From the NCBI RefSeq assembly GCF_000826545.1, contig NZ_CDME01000011.1, positions 832,001 through 896,000 on the forward strand: a stretch of 64,000 bases of DNA, written 5' to 3'. Under the pieces are notes generated by a model. It was given only the letters and a program-made list of their open reading frames with translations, was not told where the DNA came from and did not search any database. Origin of the DNA: Kibdelosporangium sp. MJ126-NF4. GTDB taxonomy: Bacteria; Actinomycetota; Actinomycetes; Mycobacteriales; Pseudonocardiaceae. How positions within the stretch are numbered: position 1 is the first letter of the stretch; every line of letters begins with the position of its first letter. A program made the translations under genes and the position numbers. Below are positions 27,106 to 35,945 of this stretch, in pieces.

Positions 27106-27356
27106 GCGAGCGCTTCGTCAAGCCAGTCCTGGTAGTCCGCGGGACCGTAGAGGTACCTGCCCCTGCCCGCGGGCATGTCCGCCAGCACCAGTGCGCCGAG
27201 TGCGGTCCAGAGCGCGTCGTGCTGGTGGTAGCCCGCCGATTCGTCGGCGTATCTCGGCGATGCCCAGTTGGCTGCCTCTGCCGGGTTGACCTCACCGGAT
27301 ACCAGTCCGGTGAGCAAACGCACGGCTTCGGTGAAGGTGGCGTCCACATCGGTCAC
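27102..27356 (-). CDS. Small hypothetical protein (84 aa)
   Basis: 84 residues from a GTG start. Mostly helical, with SPRYADESAGYHQHDALWTAL and a C-terminal LYGPADYQDWLDEAL. No motif of known function. The coding character is good (third-position GC, acidic C-terminus) and it fits snugly between its neighbours, so it is probably real. It lies directly downstream of the metallo-hydrolase on the same strand's opposite flank (13 bp from that gene's stop), possibly a two-gene unit with it. Confidence 0.55.
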   Translation of the reverse strand: MTDVDATFTEAVRLLTGLVSGEVNPAEAANWASPRYADESAGYHQHDALWTALGALVLADMPAGRGRYLYGPADYQDWLDEALA

Positions 27357-27368
27357 GCACTCATTGTT

Positions 27369-28079
27369 CTAGATCCGGCGGCGTCTTTGGTGTGATTTCG
27401 AGGTTTCCCGCAACACCGCGGCGGCGTCGGCGACGACCGGTTCGCCGTGTCCGAAACACGCGGTTTCCACGTCCAGCGTGGCAAGGCGGCGGACGTCGGC
27501 GATCATCTGGTCCTCGTCCTGGTTGAACACGCCCTGGATGACAGCGCCGTTGACTTCGGCGACGGTGTCGCCGGTGAACAGCACCCGGTGTTCCGGCAGG
27601 TGGACGGCGATGCTGCCAGCGGTGTGCCCCGGCAGGTTCAGGATGTGGGCGCCACCGCCGAAATCCAGCACGTCGCCGTCGGCCAGCTCGACGTCCACCG
27701 GGCAGGCCGGGGGATGTGTCTCCGGGACACCAAGGGATTTCACGTGTTCCCACAACGGCTGGTCGAACTCGGTGAGCACGGGTTCGTTTCGCTGCCGCTC
27801 ACCACGCACGACAGCGGCGTCCGCGCTGTGCACGTGGACTGGCGCGCCGTGCCACGAGCGCACGTCGGCGGCTGAGCCGAAATGGTCCTCGTGGCAGTGG
27901 GTGACCACGACCCGGCGGATCACCGAGGTGTCCCGCACCGCCGCGGCGATCTCCTCGCCGCAACCGGGAACACCCGTGTCGATCAACGTGACGTCGTCTT
28001 CGCTGTCCTGCCACAGGTACGCCTGACCGAACTTCAGTGTCAGCAGCCGCAGCCGCGGCCGCAAGGTCCTGATCCCCAT
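27369..28079 (-). CDS. Metallo-beta-lactamase-fold hydrolase
   Basis: 236 residues from ATG 28079 (MGIRTLRPRLRLL). The canonical zinc motif THCHEDHFG holds His61, His63, Asp65 and His66; further ligands are in LPGHTAGSIAVH and LFTGDTVAE, and a last His in CFGHGEPV. This is the glyoxalase-II-like arrangement, so a thioester or lactone hydrolase is likely; substrate unknown. C-terminal basic run (HQRRRRI). A strong hairpin at 28105-28138 separates it from the upstream secreted glucanase gene. Confidence 0.82.
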   Translation of the reverse strand: MGIRTLRPRLRLLTLKFGQAYLWQDSEDDVTLIDTGVPGCGEEIAAAVRDTSVIRRVVVTHCHEDHFGSAADVRSWHGAPVHVHSADAAVVRGERQRNEPVLTEFDQPLWEHVKSLGVPETHPPACPVDVELADGDVLDFGGGAHILNLPGHTAGSIAVHLPEHRVLFTGDTVAEVNGAVIQGVFNQDEDQMIADVRRLATLDVETACFGHGEPVVADAAAVLRETSKSHQRRRRI

Positions 28080-28104
28080 GCTTTCCAGGCTAGACCTCGA
28101 AAGC

Positions 28105-28138
28105 ACGAGTGGGGCCCGGCGTGCCGGGCCCCACTCGT
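28105..28138 (-). terminator. Strong hairpin terminator after the GH64 gene
   Basis: 16-bp perfect stem, ACGAGTGGGGCCCGGC (28105-28120) and its complement (28123-28138), with a 2-base loop centre. It lies 17 bp downstream of the glucanase stop on the minus strand and ahead of the metallo-hydrolase start. Confidence 0.78.
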
Positions 28139-28154
28139 CGACGCTGTTCGGGAG

Positions 28155-29825
28155 TCAGGCCCGCTTCCACTTCTGGTTCGCGGTTCCCGCGCAGTCCCAC
28201 AACTGGAGCTGCGCTCCCCAGTCCGCGGAGTTCCAGTCCTTGATGTCCACGCACTTGTTGGCCTGCGGGTTGACGAGATCGCCCGCCTCGCTGAGCACGA
28301 ACTGCTGTGCCGGGTTGCCGCTGCAGGTGGCGATCTGGATGCCCGTCCCGTTGAACGGCAGGCCCCATGCGACGTCCATGCACAGGTTGTTCATCGTCTT
28401 CAGCGTCCCGTCCTTGAAGACCCAGTCCTGGGCGGGGGTGCCGTTGCAGTGGTGCACCTGCAGCCGGATGCCGTCGGAGAACTCCGCGGACGGCACGTCG
28501 ATGCACTTGCCCTGCCAGTCGCTGACGAGCTTGCTTCCCGACCCCGACGCGGGCGGGTCAGCCGGAGGATTGGCAGGCGGGTCGGCCGGAGGGTCGGCCG
28601 GGGGCGGCGGGTTCGAGTCGCCACCGCCACCACCGGTGAGGCTGTTCAGCGTGATGCCCGCGGACTTGGGTTTCGCCCCGTGCACCAGTGACTCGCCGTT
28701 GCTGACGTCGTCGAAGGGGAACGCGTAGGCCTTGCCGTCAGGGATGTTCTCGTGGATCAGCTTCGCGTACTCGTTGGTCGGCTTGTTCTTGTAGAAGTCA
28801 CCGGGTTTGCCGCCCGGCTGCGTGTCGATCGTGCCCAGCGTGCCGCGGTTGAGCGCGGCGCACAGCGTGCGGGCGATCGGGCCGACGACCTTGTCGTTCG
28901 GAGCGGCGAGGGCGCCGTCACAACCCCAGACGTTGGCCGAGCTCGGCTTCTTGAACGAAGCCACCTGCTTGCCCCCGCCGTCGGTGAAGTTCATGACATC
29001 GCCCGACGTCTTGCCGAAGAACTTGGCGTTCGGCTGGTCGCCGAACGGGATCACGGTCAGCGCCTTGCCGGTGTAGGCGTTCCAGGCGGAGTTGATGTAC
29101 GGGTCCAGGTAGTTGCCGCTGAGCCTTCCCGTTTCCGCCGCTTTGCCGGGAGCCAGCACACGCAGCACCGTGCCGTCCTTGCGGGTCTGGACGGAACCGC
29201 CCCACCCGGACTGGGCCTTGATGCCGTCGACGACCTTGTTGCGGAAGCCCGCGGACGGGCTGCGAGTGGATATCTTCTCGCCGGAGTCGTTGGTGACGCT
29301 CAGGGTGTTCGGGATGGCGAACATGTCCACCTGAGTGCTGTTCAGGAACAGCCCGCCGTCGTTGTAGGTGAACTCGCTCCAGTCGAAGAGGATGTCGCGG
29401 TTCGGGTCGCCGTCGGCCCACGGCGCGGGCTGCACCAGTGCGCCGCCCGGCGCGAGGAAGAACTTCAGTCGCTCGCCGAAGGAGAAGTAGACACGGCCGC
29501 TTTCCATCCCCCTCGGCACCTGGACCGTGGTGCTCTTTCCGTTGGCGGGACCGGCGATCGAGGCGTCGGGTGTCGGGGTCGGTGGAGCGCCACCGCCGTT
29601 CCACGGCGTGAAGGCGCCACTGGCGTTGAGGTAACCGGGCTTGCCACCGACGTTGCCGAACACGTACAGGTAGACGGCATCCGTGCGACCGGTGTCGTTG
29701 GTGATCGACAGGGGAAGGCTGTCGGGACCGGCCGCGGCGGCAGAGGTGGCACCACCCAGGACGGTTGTCGCCGCGACCGCCGCGAACGCGGCGCCGATCG
29801 CGGTCAGCTTACTTCGAGTTCGCAC
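28155..29825 (-). CDS. Secreted beta-1,3-glucanase (GH64) with C-terminal ricin-type lectin domain
   Basis: 556 residues from GTG 29825, preferred over an upstream ATG because AAGGAG lies 6 bases before it and a signal peptide then begins at once (MRTRSKLTAIGAAFAAVAA, cleavage near Ala32). Residues about 35-400 match GH64 thaumatin-like laminaripentaose-producing glucanases: ITNDTGRTDAVYLYVFG start, Glu151 in FDWSEFTYND and Asp167 in STQVDMFAIP, spaced 16 as the known acid/base pair. A Pro-rich linker (about 405-430, PPADPPANPPADPP) leads to a beta-trefoil CBM13/ricin B domain with repeated QxW-type motifs (TPAQDWVF, NPAQQFVL, TANQKWKRA). Extracellular attack on fungal beta-1,3-glucan. Confidence 0.9.
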   Translation of the reverse strand: MRTRSKLTAIGAAFAAVAATTVLGGATSAAAAGPDSLPLSITNDTGRTDAVYLYVFGNVGGKPGYLNASGAFTPWNGGGAPPTPTPDASIAGPANGKSTTVQVPRGMESGRVYFSFGERLKFFLAPGGALVQPAPWADGDPNRDILFDWSEFTYNDGGLFLNSTQVDMFAIPNTLSVTNDSGEKISTRSPSAGFRNKVVDGIKAQSGWGGSVQTRKDGTVLRVLAPGKAAETGRLSGNYLDPYINSAWNAYTGKALTVIPFGDQPNAKFFGKTSGDVMNFTDGGGKQVASFKKPSSANVWGCDGALAAPNDKVVGPIARTLCAALNRGTLGTIDTQPGGKPGDFYKNKPTNEYAKLIHENIPDGKAYAFPFDDVSNGESLVHGAKPKSAGITLNSLTGGGGGDSNPPPPADPPADPPANPPADPPASGSGSKLVSDWQGKCIDVPSAEFSDGIRLQVHHCNGTPAQDWVFKDGTLKTMNNLCMDVAWGLPFNGTGIQIATCSGNPAQQFVLSEAGDLVNPQANKCVDIKDWNSADWGAQLQLWDCAGTANQKWKRA

Positions 29826-29981
29826 CGGCGACTCCTTGGTTCGAGTGAGTGACTCCGGTCGAGACATCGAAGGCTGTGTCCCTGGCCGATGATCATCGAG
29901 GGAGCTGGACCGACGCTATGCCCGTGCCGTTCGCCGCAGCAATGGCCTGAAAGACACGCGGGTAACTAGTGCAAAGCCGTT

Positions 29982-30025
29982 GCCCTGGAGACCGTGGACC
30001 TGAACCACGGCACGGTCTCCAGGGC
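29982..30025 (-). terminator. Hairpin terminator after the MacB-like permease
   Basis: 15-bp perfect stem, GCCCTGGAGACCGTG (29982-29996) and CACGGTCTCCAGGGC (30011-30025), loop 14 bases with an inner GTGG/CCAC. It begins 5 bp past the stop of the permease gene. Confidence 0.75.
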
Positions 30026-30030
30026 TCCGT

Positions 30031-31260
30031 TCACGCCAGCGCGGACGTGGGTGTCAGTCGCGCGGCACGCATCGCGGGATAGGCCCCTGCGATGGCCCCG
30101 ACCAGCGCCGATATCCCGACTCCGCCGATCAGTGCCAACGGCGGCAGCACGGCGGGCCACCCCTGACTCAGCGCGTACGCGGCCGTGACGCCGACACCGA
30201 TGACCACACCGACGAGTCCACCGAGCCCCGACAACAGCACCGACTCGGCGAGGAACTGGCTGCGGATCTGGCCGCGGGTCGCGCCGAGCGCCCGCCGCAG
30301 GCCGATCTCCCTGCGTCTTTCCAGCACCGAGATCACCATCGTGTTGGCGACACCGACCCCGCCGACGAGCAGCGCGACACCGCCCAGTGCCAGGAACAAC
30401 GCGCTGAACGACTTGTCGACGAGTTTCTGTGCGGCCAACGCCTCCGACGGCAGCGCGACCTCGACCTCGTTGGGGTGCTCCGGGCTCGCCGTCGCGGCGA
30501 GGATGCCACGGACGGACTCGACCTGGGAGTCCTGCGCGCGGGCGTACACCGTGGTGGGGTGGCCGTCGAAGCCGAGGCGCTCCTTCGCGGCGTCCCAGCC
30601 GACCAGCACGGACCGTTCGATCTCCGGCGCCAGCGGCATCGCGTTCAGCACGCCGACCACGGTGAACCACTGCCCGCCGATCCACACCTGCGGCGGTGCC
30701 GCGGGGTCGACCCGGTCGATGCCGAGCCGGGTCGCCGCGACGGAGCCGAGCACCACGGCGGGAAACCTCCCCGACGCGGCGTCCAGGAACTTGCCACTGT
30801 GGACAGTCCCGTTCAGCACGCCGAGCAGGTCCGGTGTGGCCGCGTACACGGCGAGGCCGGAGGTCTCGTTCGCCGCCACCTGGTCGGTGCGGCGCACGGT
30901 CGCCTTGACGTTCCCGGTCGCCGACGCGCCGGTCACCGGCCCGATCCGGCGCACCATCGGCACCGCGCTCTCCGGCAGTTTCGCGTCCTCGCCGAAGAAC
31001 GACTTGCCCGGCTTGGCCACGAGCAGGTTCGGCCCGAGCGCGGCGATCTGGTCGGCGAGCGCCTTGCTGCTGGACGCCGGGATGCTGACCACCGCGATCA
31101 TCGCGGCAATCCCGATCGCGATTCCCAGCGCTGACAACACCGCTCGCAACGGCCGGGTCCGCATACCGTGTGCGCCAAGGCGAAGCATGTCCTTGGCGCC
31201 GAGCCGTCGCGGGGACGGCAGCGGCTGTGCGTCCGACGGGCGGTCGACTACGACAGTCAT
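30031..31260 (-). CDS. MacB/FtsX-type ABC transporter permease
   Basis: 409 residues: one membrane helix near the N-terminus ([21 protein letters not shown]), a large extracytoplasmic domain of about 220 residues, then three helices ([38 protein letters not shown] is the family hallmark). Mechanotransmission-type exporter working with the ATPase encoded upstream and the periplasmic-type adaptor two genes before. Last gene of a four-gene operon: lipoprotein, adaptor, ATPase, permease, all overlapping by 4 bases. Probably exports peptides or antibiotics or protects the envelope. Confidence 0.92.
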   Translation of the reverse strand: MTVVVDRPSDAQPLPSPRRLGAKDMLRLGAHGMRTRPLRAVLSALGIAIGIAAMIAVVSIPASSSKALADQIAALGPNLLVAKPGKSFFGEDAKLPESAVPMVRRIGPVTGASATGNVKATVRRTDQVAANETSGLAVYAATPDLLGVLNGTVHSGKFLDAASGRFPAVVLGSVAATRLGIDRVDPAAPPQVWIGGQWFTVVGVLNAMPLAPEIERSVLVGWDAAKERLGFDGHPTTVYARAQDSQVESVRGILAATASPEHPNEVEVALPSEALAAQKLVDKSFSALFLALGGVALLVGGVGVANTMVISVLERRREIGLRRALGATRGQIRSQFLAESVLLSGLGGLVGVVIGVGVTAAYALSQGWPAVLPPLALIGGVGISALVGAIAGAYPAMRAARLTPTSALA

Positions 31261-31937
31261 GCGGCCACCCCGGTGTCCAGGCGCAACACGCCGTCGCGCA
31301 TCTCGACCCGCCGGGGCGCCGCCGCGGCGATGTCGTTGTCGTGCGTGATGATCACGATCGTCGTCCCGGTCGCGTTCAACTGGTACAGCAGCGACAGGAT
31401 CCCGGTTCCGGTGGTGGTGTCGAGGTTCCCGGTCGGCTCGTCGGCGAGCAGGATCGCCGGGCGGTTGACCACCGCCCGCGCGATCGCGACTCGTTGCCGT
31501 TCACCGCCGGACAGCTCGTTCGGCAGGTGCCACGCCCGCTCGGCGAGCCCGACCTGTTCCAACGCGCCCAACGCGATCTTCTGCCTGCGCCGAGCCGAGA
31601 CACCCGCGTACAGCAGCCCGGTGGCGACGTTCTCCACCGCGGGCAGGCCGTCGGTCAGGAAGAACTGCTGGAACACGAACCCGATCCACCGCGACCGCAG
31701 CGCCGAGAGCCTGCGGTCGCCCAACCGGGCAACGTCGTGCCCGTGGATCTCGACCCGGCCGGACGACGGCTTGTCCAGGGTGCCCATCAGCTGCAGCAAC
31801 GTGGACTTGCCCGAACCGGACGGCCCGACGATGGCGAGCATCTCCCCCTGCTCGACGGTCAGCGAGACGTCCCGAAGTGCCCGCACGCCACCGGGATACG
31901 TCTTCTCGGCGTTGCGGACGGCCAGTACCGGGGTCAC
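31257..31937 (-). CDS. MacB/LolD-type ABC transporter ATP-binding protein
   Basis: 226 residues from GTG 31937, overlapping the adaptor stop (GTGA). Walker [10 protein letters not shown], signature [14 protein letters not shown], Walker [14 protein letters not shown]-loop ITHDNDIA. The [20 protein letters not shown] pattern is that of the MacB/LolD/FtsE group. It energises the neighbouring permease. A longer frame upstream is a shadow of the adaptor gene. Confidence 0.93.
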   Translation of the reverse strand: MTPVLAVRNAEKTYPGGVRALRDVSLTVEQGEMLAIVGPSGSGKSTLLQLMGTLDKPSSGRVEIHGHDVARLGDRRLSALRSRWIGFVFQQFFLTDGLPAVENVATGLLYAGVSARRRQKIALGALEQVGLAERAWHLPNELSGGERQRVAIARAVVNRPAILLADEPTGNLDTTTGTGILSLLYQLNATGTTIVIITHDNDIAAAAPRRVEMRDGVLRLDTGVAA

Positions 31938-33028
31938 GACGTGGTCACCACCCGGAGGCCTTCGCGCACGTCCGGACCGCTCACCTCGACCTTGCCGTCG
32001 GCGAACAGGCCCGTCTTCACCGGGATCAGCCGCCGCGACTGGCCGTCGACGACCTCGAGCGCGTACCCGCCCTCGGCCAGCGCGAGCAACGCGCCGACCG
32101 GCACGGTCAGCACGCCCTGCTGGCTCTGCACGGTGAACCGGACGTCCACCGAACTCCCGTCGGGCGCGGTGGTCCCGGCCGGGTCGTCCAGCGTGATCGA
32201 CACGTCGAACTTGGTCTCCGGCTGCTGGCCGGGCGCCGAGTTGTTGTCCGGCGCCGCGAGGGTGACCTGCTTGACCGTCCCGGTCACCGTCCTGCCGCCG
32301 ACGTTCACCGTCACCTTCGAGCCGGGCTTGGCGCTGTCCCGCTGCTCCGCCTTGATCTGCGCGATCACGCCCCGGTTCACGCCGGTGTACTTCAGCACGT
32401 CGGTGCCGCCCTGCGCGCCCAGCGACGCGACGACGGTGTTGACACGGAACGAGTCGGGGGTGATCACCACGTCGCCGATCGCGATCGTGCCGTTCTGGTC
32501 GAGCTTGTTCGCCTTCTGCCACTTCTTGATCGCGTTCGCGGTGGCGTCGGTGAACTTCTCGTCCGGTGTGCCGAACCCGCCGTAGCCCAGTGCTTTCAGG
32601 TTCTCCTCGATCAGTCTGACGTCCGGGCCGTTGGTGGCACCCGGTCCGACCGGCCGGTACATCGGGATCTGGCCGTAGAACAGCGGAACCGGCTTGGCGT
32701 CCACCTGGTAGACGGACTTGCCGCGGTCCAGCACGTCACCCACGGACGGCAGGCCGGTGATGGTGCCCTGTTTGCGCCCGGCGAGCGCGGTTTCGCCGCC
32801 GTAGCCGAGCTTGCCGCTCACGCTGCGCCGGTCCGCCAGGTCCGCCTTGACCACCTCGGCCGTCTCGGCCTTCGCCGGTGCCTGCGGCGCGGCGGTGGCG
32901 GAGCCGGTGCTGACCTGGGTCAGCACGACCGCCGAGCCGACACCGAGTGCGACGACCGTGGCCGACCCGGCGATCATCCAACGCGTCCGGCGGCGCTTGT
33001 GCAGCCGCCGTGGTCCCTGGTCGCTCAA
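31934..33028 (-). CDS. Membrane-anchored efflux adaptor with peptidoglycan-binding domain
   Basis: 364 residues from TTG 33028, which overlaps the lipoprotein stop (TTGA); GGCGGAAA precedes it. One N-terminal membrane helix ([19 protein letters not shown], about 21-40) anchors it outside. Then biotinyl-lipoyl/HlyD-like strands ([39 protein letters not shown]), a PG-binding_1 domain (about 120-165, [30 protein letters not shown]) and beta-barrel regions. Gram-positive membrane-fusion-like adaptors of this kind work with MacB-type ABC pumps. Possibly it positions the pump at the wall. Confidence 0.85.
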   Translation of the reverse strand: MSDQGPRRLHKRRRTRWMIAGSATVVALGVGSAVVLTQVSTGSATAAPQAPAKAETAEVVKADLADRRSVSGKLGYGGETALAGRKQGTITGLPSVGDVLDRGKSVYQVDAKPVPLFYGQIPMYRPVGPGATNGPDVRLIEENLKALGYGGFGTPDEKFTDATANAIKKWQKANKLDQNGTIAIGDVVITPDSFRVNTVVASLGAQGGTDVLKYTGVNRGVIAQIKAEQRDSAKPGSKVTVNVGGRTVTGTVKQVTLAAPDNNSAPGQQPETKFDVSITLDDPAGTTAPDGSSVDVRFTVQSQQGVLTVPVGALLALAEGGYALEVVDGQSRRLIPVKTGLFADGKVEVSGPDVREGLRVVTTS

Positions 33029-33552
33029 TTTCCGCCGCCTCGAGGTGCCGCCATTCCCATGCCGCACTCCTTGAAGGCCTTGTCCATCTTGTCCTTGTCG
33101 CCGCCGCCGTCGAGAGTGATGGACATACCGGGGTTGTTCGGGTCCGGGTCGGGCATGTTGATGCCGTGCTCGCGCATGCACTTGGCCTGCTGGCGCTGCT
33201 TGTCCAGGTCCTCGGGGCTGAGCGGTTTGGGCTTGCCGCCGTTGGGCAGGATCTTGTCGCACACCTCCCCGGCCTTCTTCATCTTGTCCACGTCCTCGAC
33301 CTTCATCGCTTCGGCCATACCGCTGTTGGGATCCGGCTCGGGCATGTCGATGCCCTGCTCACGCATGCACTTGCGGTACTCGCGGAACTTGTCCTCGTCG
33401 GACTTGTCGTCGTTCTGCGCGGCAGCGGCGCCGCCCTTGTCCTTGTCGCCGCCCAGCGACGCGACCTTGTCGCCGCCGGAGTCGCCGCCGCCGCACGCTG
33501 TCGCGAGGGTGAGCAGCGCGGTCACGGCCGCCAGTCGCCATGTGGCCCTCAT
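33025..33552 (-). CDS. Lipoprotein with duplicated CMREQGIDMPEPDPN motif
   Basis: 175 residues from ATG 33552 with GGGAGA upstream. Lipoprotein signal: MRATWRLAAVTALLTLATA then Cys20 (lipobox LATAC). The mature part has a Gly/Asp/Lys-rich linker followed by two copies of a module: YRKCMREQGIDMPEPDPN (about 75-92) and QAKCMREHGINMPDPDPN (about 128-145), each with a single Cys, and a third Cys near the end. First gene of the efflux operon; likely a surface sensor or chaperone for the pump. Its 5' leader contains an 11-bp hairpin (33571-33603). Confidence 0.82.
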   Translation of the reverse strand: MRATWRLAAVTALLTLATACGGGDSGGDKVASLGGDKDKGGAAAAQNDDKSDEDKFREYRKCMREQGIDMPEPDPNSGMAEAMKVEDVDKMKKAGEVCDKILPNGGKPKPLSPEDLDKQRQQAKCMREHGINMPDPDPNNPGMSITLDGGGDKDKMDKAFKECGMGMAAPRGGGN

Positions 33553-33570
33553 GGAATCTCCCTTCGTCCG

Positions 33571-33603
33571 GGTGGGTCCGGCCCCCGACAGCCCGGACCC
33601 ACC
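33571..33603 (-). promoter_or_regulatory. Hairpin in the leader of the efflux operon
   Basis: GGTGGGTCCGG (33571-33581) and CCGGACCCACC (33593-33603), 11-base loop. In the minus-strand transcript it lies immediately upstream of the lipoprotein Shine-Dalgarno (33553-33562 region). It may affect translation or be an mRNA stabiliser. Confidence 0.4.
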
Positions 33604-33640
33604 GGTGCCCATTTCTAGGGATCGGGTGATTCGGGGCCGC

Positions 33641-33667
33641 TAAGCGAATGCGCTTATCTCGCGCTTA
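33641..33667. promoter_or_regulatory. OmpR-type direct repeats between the efflux operon and the two-component genes
   Basis: CGCTTA at 33651-33656 and 33662-33667, 11 bp apart, with the inverted TAAGCG at 33641-33646. Direct repeats with 10-11-bp period are the usual sites for OmpR-family regulators, and the divergent gene starting at 33693 encodes one. Confidence 0.55.
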
Positions 33668-33692
33668 ACCCCGGATCCGGGACACTGTCCAC

Positions 33693-34349
33693 ATGCGAGT
33701 ACTGGTCGTCGAGGACGAGCGGCTGCTCGCCGACACCCTGGCTGAGGGGCTGCGGCGGCTGTCCATGGCGGTGGACGTCTGCTACGACGGCGACGAGGCG
33801 CTCGAACGCGTCCACGTGCACGACTACGACGTGGTGGTGCTGGACCGCGACCTGCCGAAAGTGCACGGCGACGACGTGTGCCGGTCGCTTGTCGGTGCTG
33901 GCGGCGAGGCCAAGGTGCTGATGCTGACCGCCGCCGGTGACGTGACCGACCGGGTGGCGGGCCTGCGGCTGGGCGCCGACGACTACCTGACCAAACCGTT
34001 CGCCTTCGACGAGCTGGTCGCCAGGGTGCAAGCGCTTGCGCGCCGCGTGCGCCCGGCGCTCCCGCCCGTGCTCGAACGCTCCGGGGTGGTCCTGGACCTG
34101 CCCCGCCACCAGGCATCCCGCGACGGCAGGCACCTGGCCCTCTCGCCGAAGGAGTTCGCCGTGCTCGAAGTGCTGATGCGCGCGGACGGTGCCGTGGTCA
34201 GCGCCGAGGCCCTGCTGGAGAAGGCGTGGGACGAGCACGCCGACCCGTTCACCAACGCCGTCCGTGTGGCGGTGATGACCCTGCGGCGCAAACTCGGTGA
34301 CCCGCCGGTGATCGAGACACTGCCCGGAGCGGGGTATCAACTGCGATGA
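33693..34349 (+). CDS. Response regulator, OmpR/PhoB family
   Basis: 218 residues. Receiver domain (MRVLVVEDERLLADTLAEGL; phospho-Asp in DVVVLDRDLPKVHGD; LMLTAAGDVTDRV; YLTKPFAFDELVARVQAL) at about 1-118 and a winged-helix DNA-binding domain at about 125-216 (LSPKEFAVLEVLMRADGAVVSAEALLE, NAVRVAVMTLRRKLG, IETLPGAGYQLR). It overlaps the kinase gene by 4 bases (ATGA). Divergent from the efflux operon with about 140 bp between, which contains matching direct repeats, so it very likely regulates the pump. Confidence 0.93.
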   Translation: MRVLVVEDERLLADTLAEGLRRLSMAVDVCYDGDEALERVHVHDYDVVVLDRDLPKVHGDDVCRSLVGAGGEAKVLMLTAAGDVTDRVAGLRLGADDYLTKPFAFDELVARVQALARRVRPALPPVLERSGVVLDLPRHQASRDGRHLALSPKEFAVLEVLMRADGAVVSAEALLEKAWDEHADPFTNAVRVAVMTLRRKLGDPPVIETLPGAGYQLR

Positions 34350-35554
34350 AGCGCTGGTCTGTGCGTACCCGGCTGACGGTGATCTACGGCGTCGTCTTCA
34401 TGGGCGTCGGCATCGTGCTCGTGGCGGTCAATTACCTGCTGGTGCTGGGCGTATTGCCCCAGCCGGCGTCGTTCGCCACGGCGATGAGGACCGCAACGCC
34501 CCTGTCCGAGGCGCCATGGAGCACCACACAGGGGATCCCGATGGACGCCACCGGCGGGATCGCGATCCAACGGTATCCGGTGCAGCAGACCATCGAGATC
34601 GCGGCGGCGGACTACCGGGCGTCCACGATCCAGACCCTGCTGCTGTCCTCGGGCATCGCCCTGCTGGTCGCGGGCGGGATCGCGGCACTCGCGTCCTGGT
34701 ACATCGCCGGGCGTGTGTTGCGTCCGGTGCACACGATCACGGCGACCGCGCGCCGCCTCGGCGCGGAGAGCCTGAGCAGGCGCATCCACCTCGGCGGCCC
34801 GGACGACGAACTGAAGGAACTGGCGAACACGTTCGACGGGATGCTCGACCGGCTCGCGTCGGCCTTCGACAGCCAGACCCATTTCGTGGCCAACGCCTCC
34901 CACGAGCTGCGCACGCCACTGGCCGTGCAGCGCACGCTGGTCGAGGTGGCCATGGCCGACCCGGCGGCCACGCCGGAGCTGCGCAGGCTCGGCCAGCACC
35001 TGCTGGCCACCAACGAACGCAGCGAACGCCTGATCGAGGGCCTGCTGGTGCTCGCGCGCAGCGACCGCGGCCTGCGCGGCCGCGTCCCGGTCCAGGTGGA
35101 CAAGGTGACCGAGACGGTCCTGGTCGGCTGTATCGGCATGGCCGACGAGCACAACGTGACGATCCACAAGACCATCCGGCCACGGACCGTCGCCGGTGAC
35201 CCTGTGTTGCTGGAACGCCTGATCACCAACCTCGTGCACAACGCGATCCGCTACAACGTGCCCGGTGGCACGGTGACCGTCGAAGTGGGCGACTCGCCCG
35301 CGGTCCGCGTGGTCAACACCGGCCCGGTGGTGCCTGCCGACGCGCTGCCCGGCCTGTTCGAGCCGTTCCGCAGGCTGGAGCGCACGGCGACGTCGGGCGG
35401 CTCCGGATTGGGTCTGTCGATCGTGCGTTCGGTGGTCAAGGCGCACGACGGGTCGATCGGTGTCGCGGCACGGCCGTCCGGCGGGCTGGATATGCGGATC
35501 ATGCTGCCGCCGTCGCACTCCGTGGCGGGCAGTCCGGCCCCGGTTGGCGGATAA
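34346..35554 (+). CDS. Sensor histidine kinase, classical HisKA type with HAMP
   Basis: 402 residues. Two membrane helices (about 11-33 and 92-112) enclose an extracytoplasmic loop of about 60 residues; HAMP follows (RVLRPVHTITATARRLGAESLSRR), then HisKA with the phospho-His in FVANASHELRTPLAVQRTL and HATPase (LERLITNLVHNAIRYN N-box, GLFEPFRRLER, GGSGLGLSIVRSVVKAHDG). Partner of the overlapping OmpR-type regulator. The short sensor loop suggests detection of an envelope-active compound. Confidence 0.92.
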   Translation: MKRWSVRTRLTVIYGVVFMGVGIVLVAVNYLLVLGVLPQPASFATAMRTATPLSEAPWSTTQGIPMDATGGIAIQRYPVQQTIEIAAADYRASTIQTLLLSSGIALLVAGGIAALASWYIAGRVLRPVHTITATARRLGAESLSRRIHLGGPDDELKELANTFDGMLDRLASAFDSQTHFVANASHELRTPLAVQRTLVEVAMADPAATPELRRLGQHLLATNERSERLIEGLLVLARSDRGLRGRVPVQVDKVTETVLVGCIGMADEHNVTIHKTIRPRTVAGDPVLLERLITNLVHNAIRYNVPGGTVTVEVGDSPAVRVVNTGPVVPADALPGLFEPFRRLERTATSGGSGLGLSIVRSVVKAHDGSIGVAARPSGGLDMRIMLPPSHSVAGSPAPVGG

Positions 35555-35945
35555 CTGCCACGCAACGCCGTTACGCCCCCGAACGGCCTAACCGGTACGC
35601 CGAATCACGAACAGTGTCAACGAAGTGATCATCATCATCGACCCAACTCGCCGCGAGTCAACGGACAACCCGCTGAACGGGCGATGAAGTGCCTGGTTGA
35701 CAACGTGATCCGGGCCGGTCGATTCGACGCCCGGTGAACACCGGACTTCGTCCGATACGTGACCGAACTCGCTTTCCTCCCTACCGTTCAACCAAAGTAC
35801 GAACTAAGGGTGTGCGAATCCGCTGTGGATGCGGGAAGATCGATGGTGAGTATCTCGCTGAGGCGCGGCGCGCCTCCGTCGTCAAGGGGACGCGCCGTAA
35901 TAACGTCACAAAGTCAGCGAGGTGAAGTCATTCGGGAGGCTTGAG
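35555..35945. other. Intergenic region upstream of sepH, no gene supported
   Basis: About 390 bp between the kinase stop and the SepH start. Its GC content is visibly lower than in the flanking genes. Two short open frames (35734-35925 and 35759-35944) have atypical codon use and no ribosome binding site, so I do not call them. No terminator-grade hairpin was found. It presumably contains the sepH promoter; the ribosome binding site GGGAGG is at 35933-35938. Confidence 0.5.

Noticed and set aside
35734..35944. Two short frames in the gap before sepH
   Set aside because: No ribosome binding site, unusual codon use and overlap with each other in different frames.
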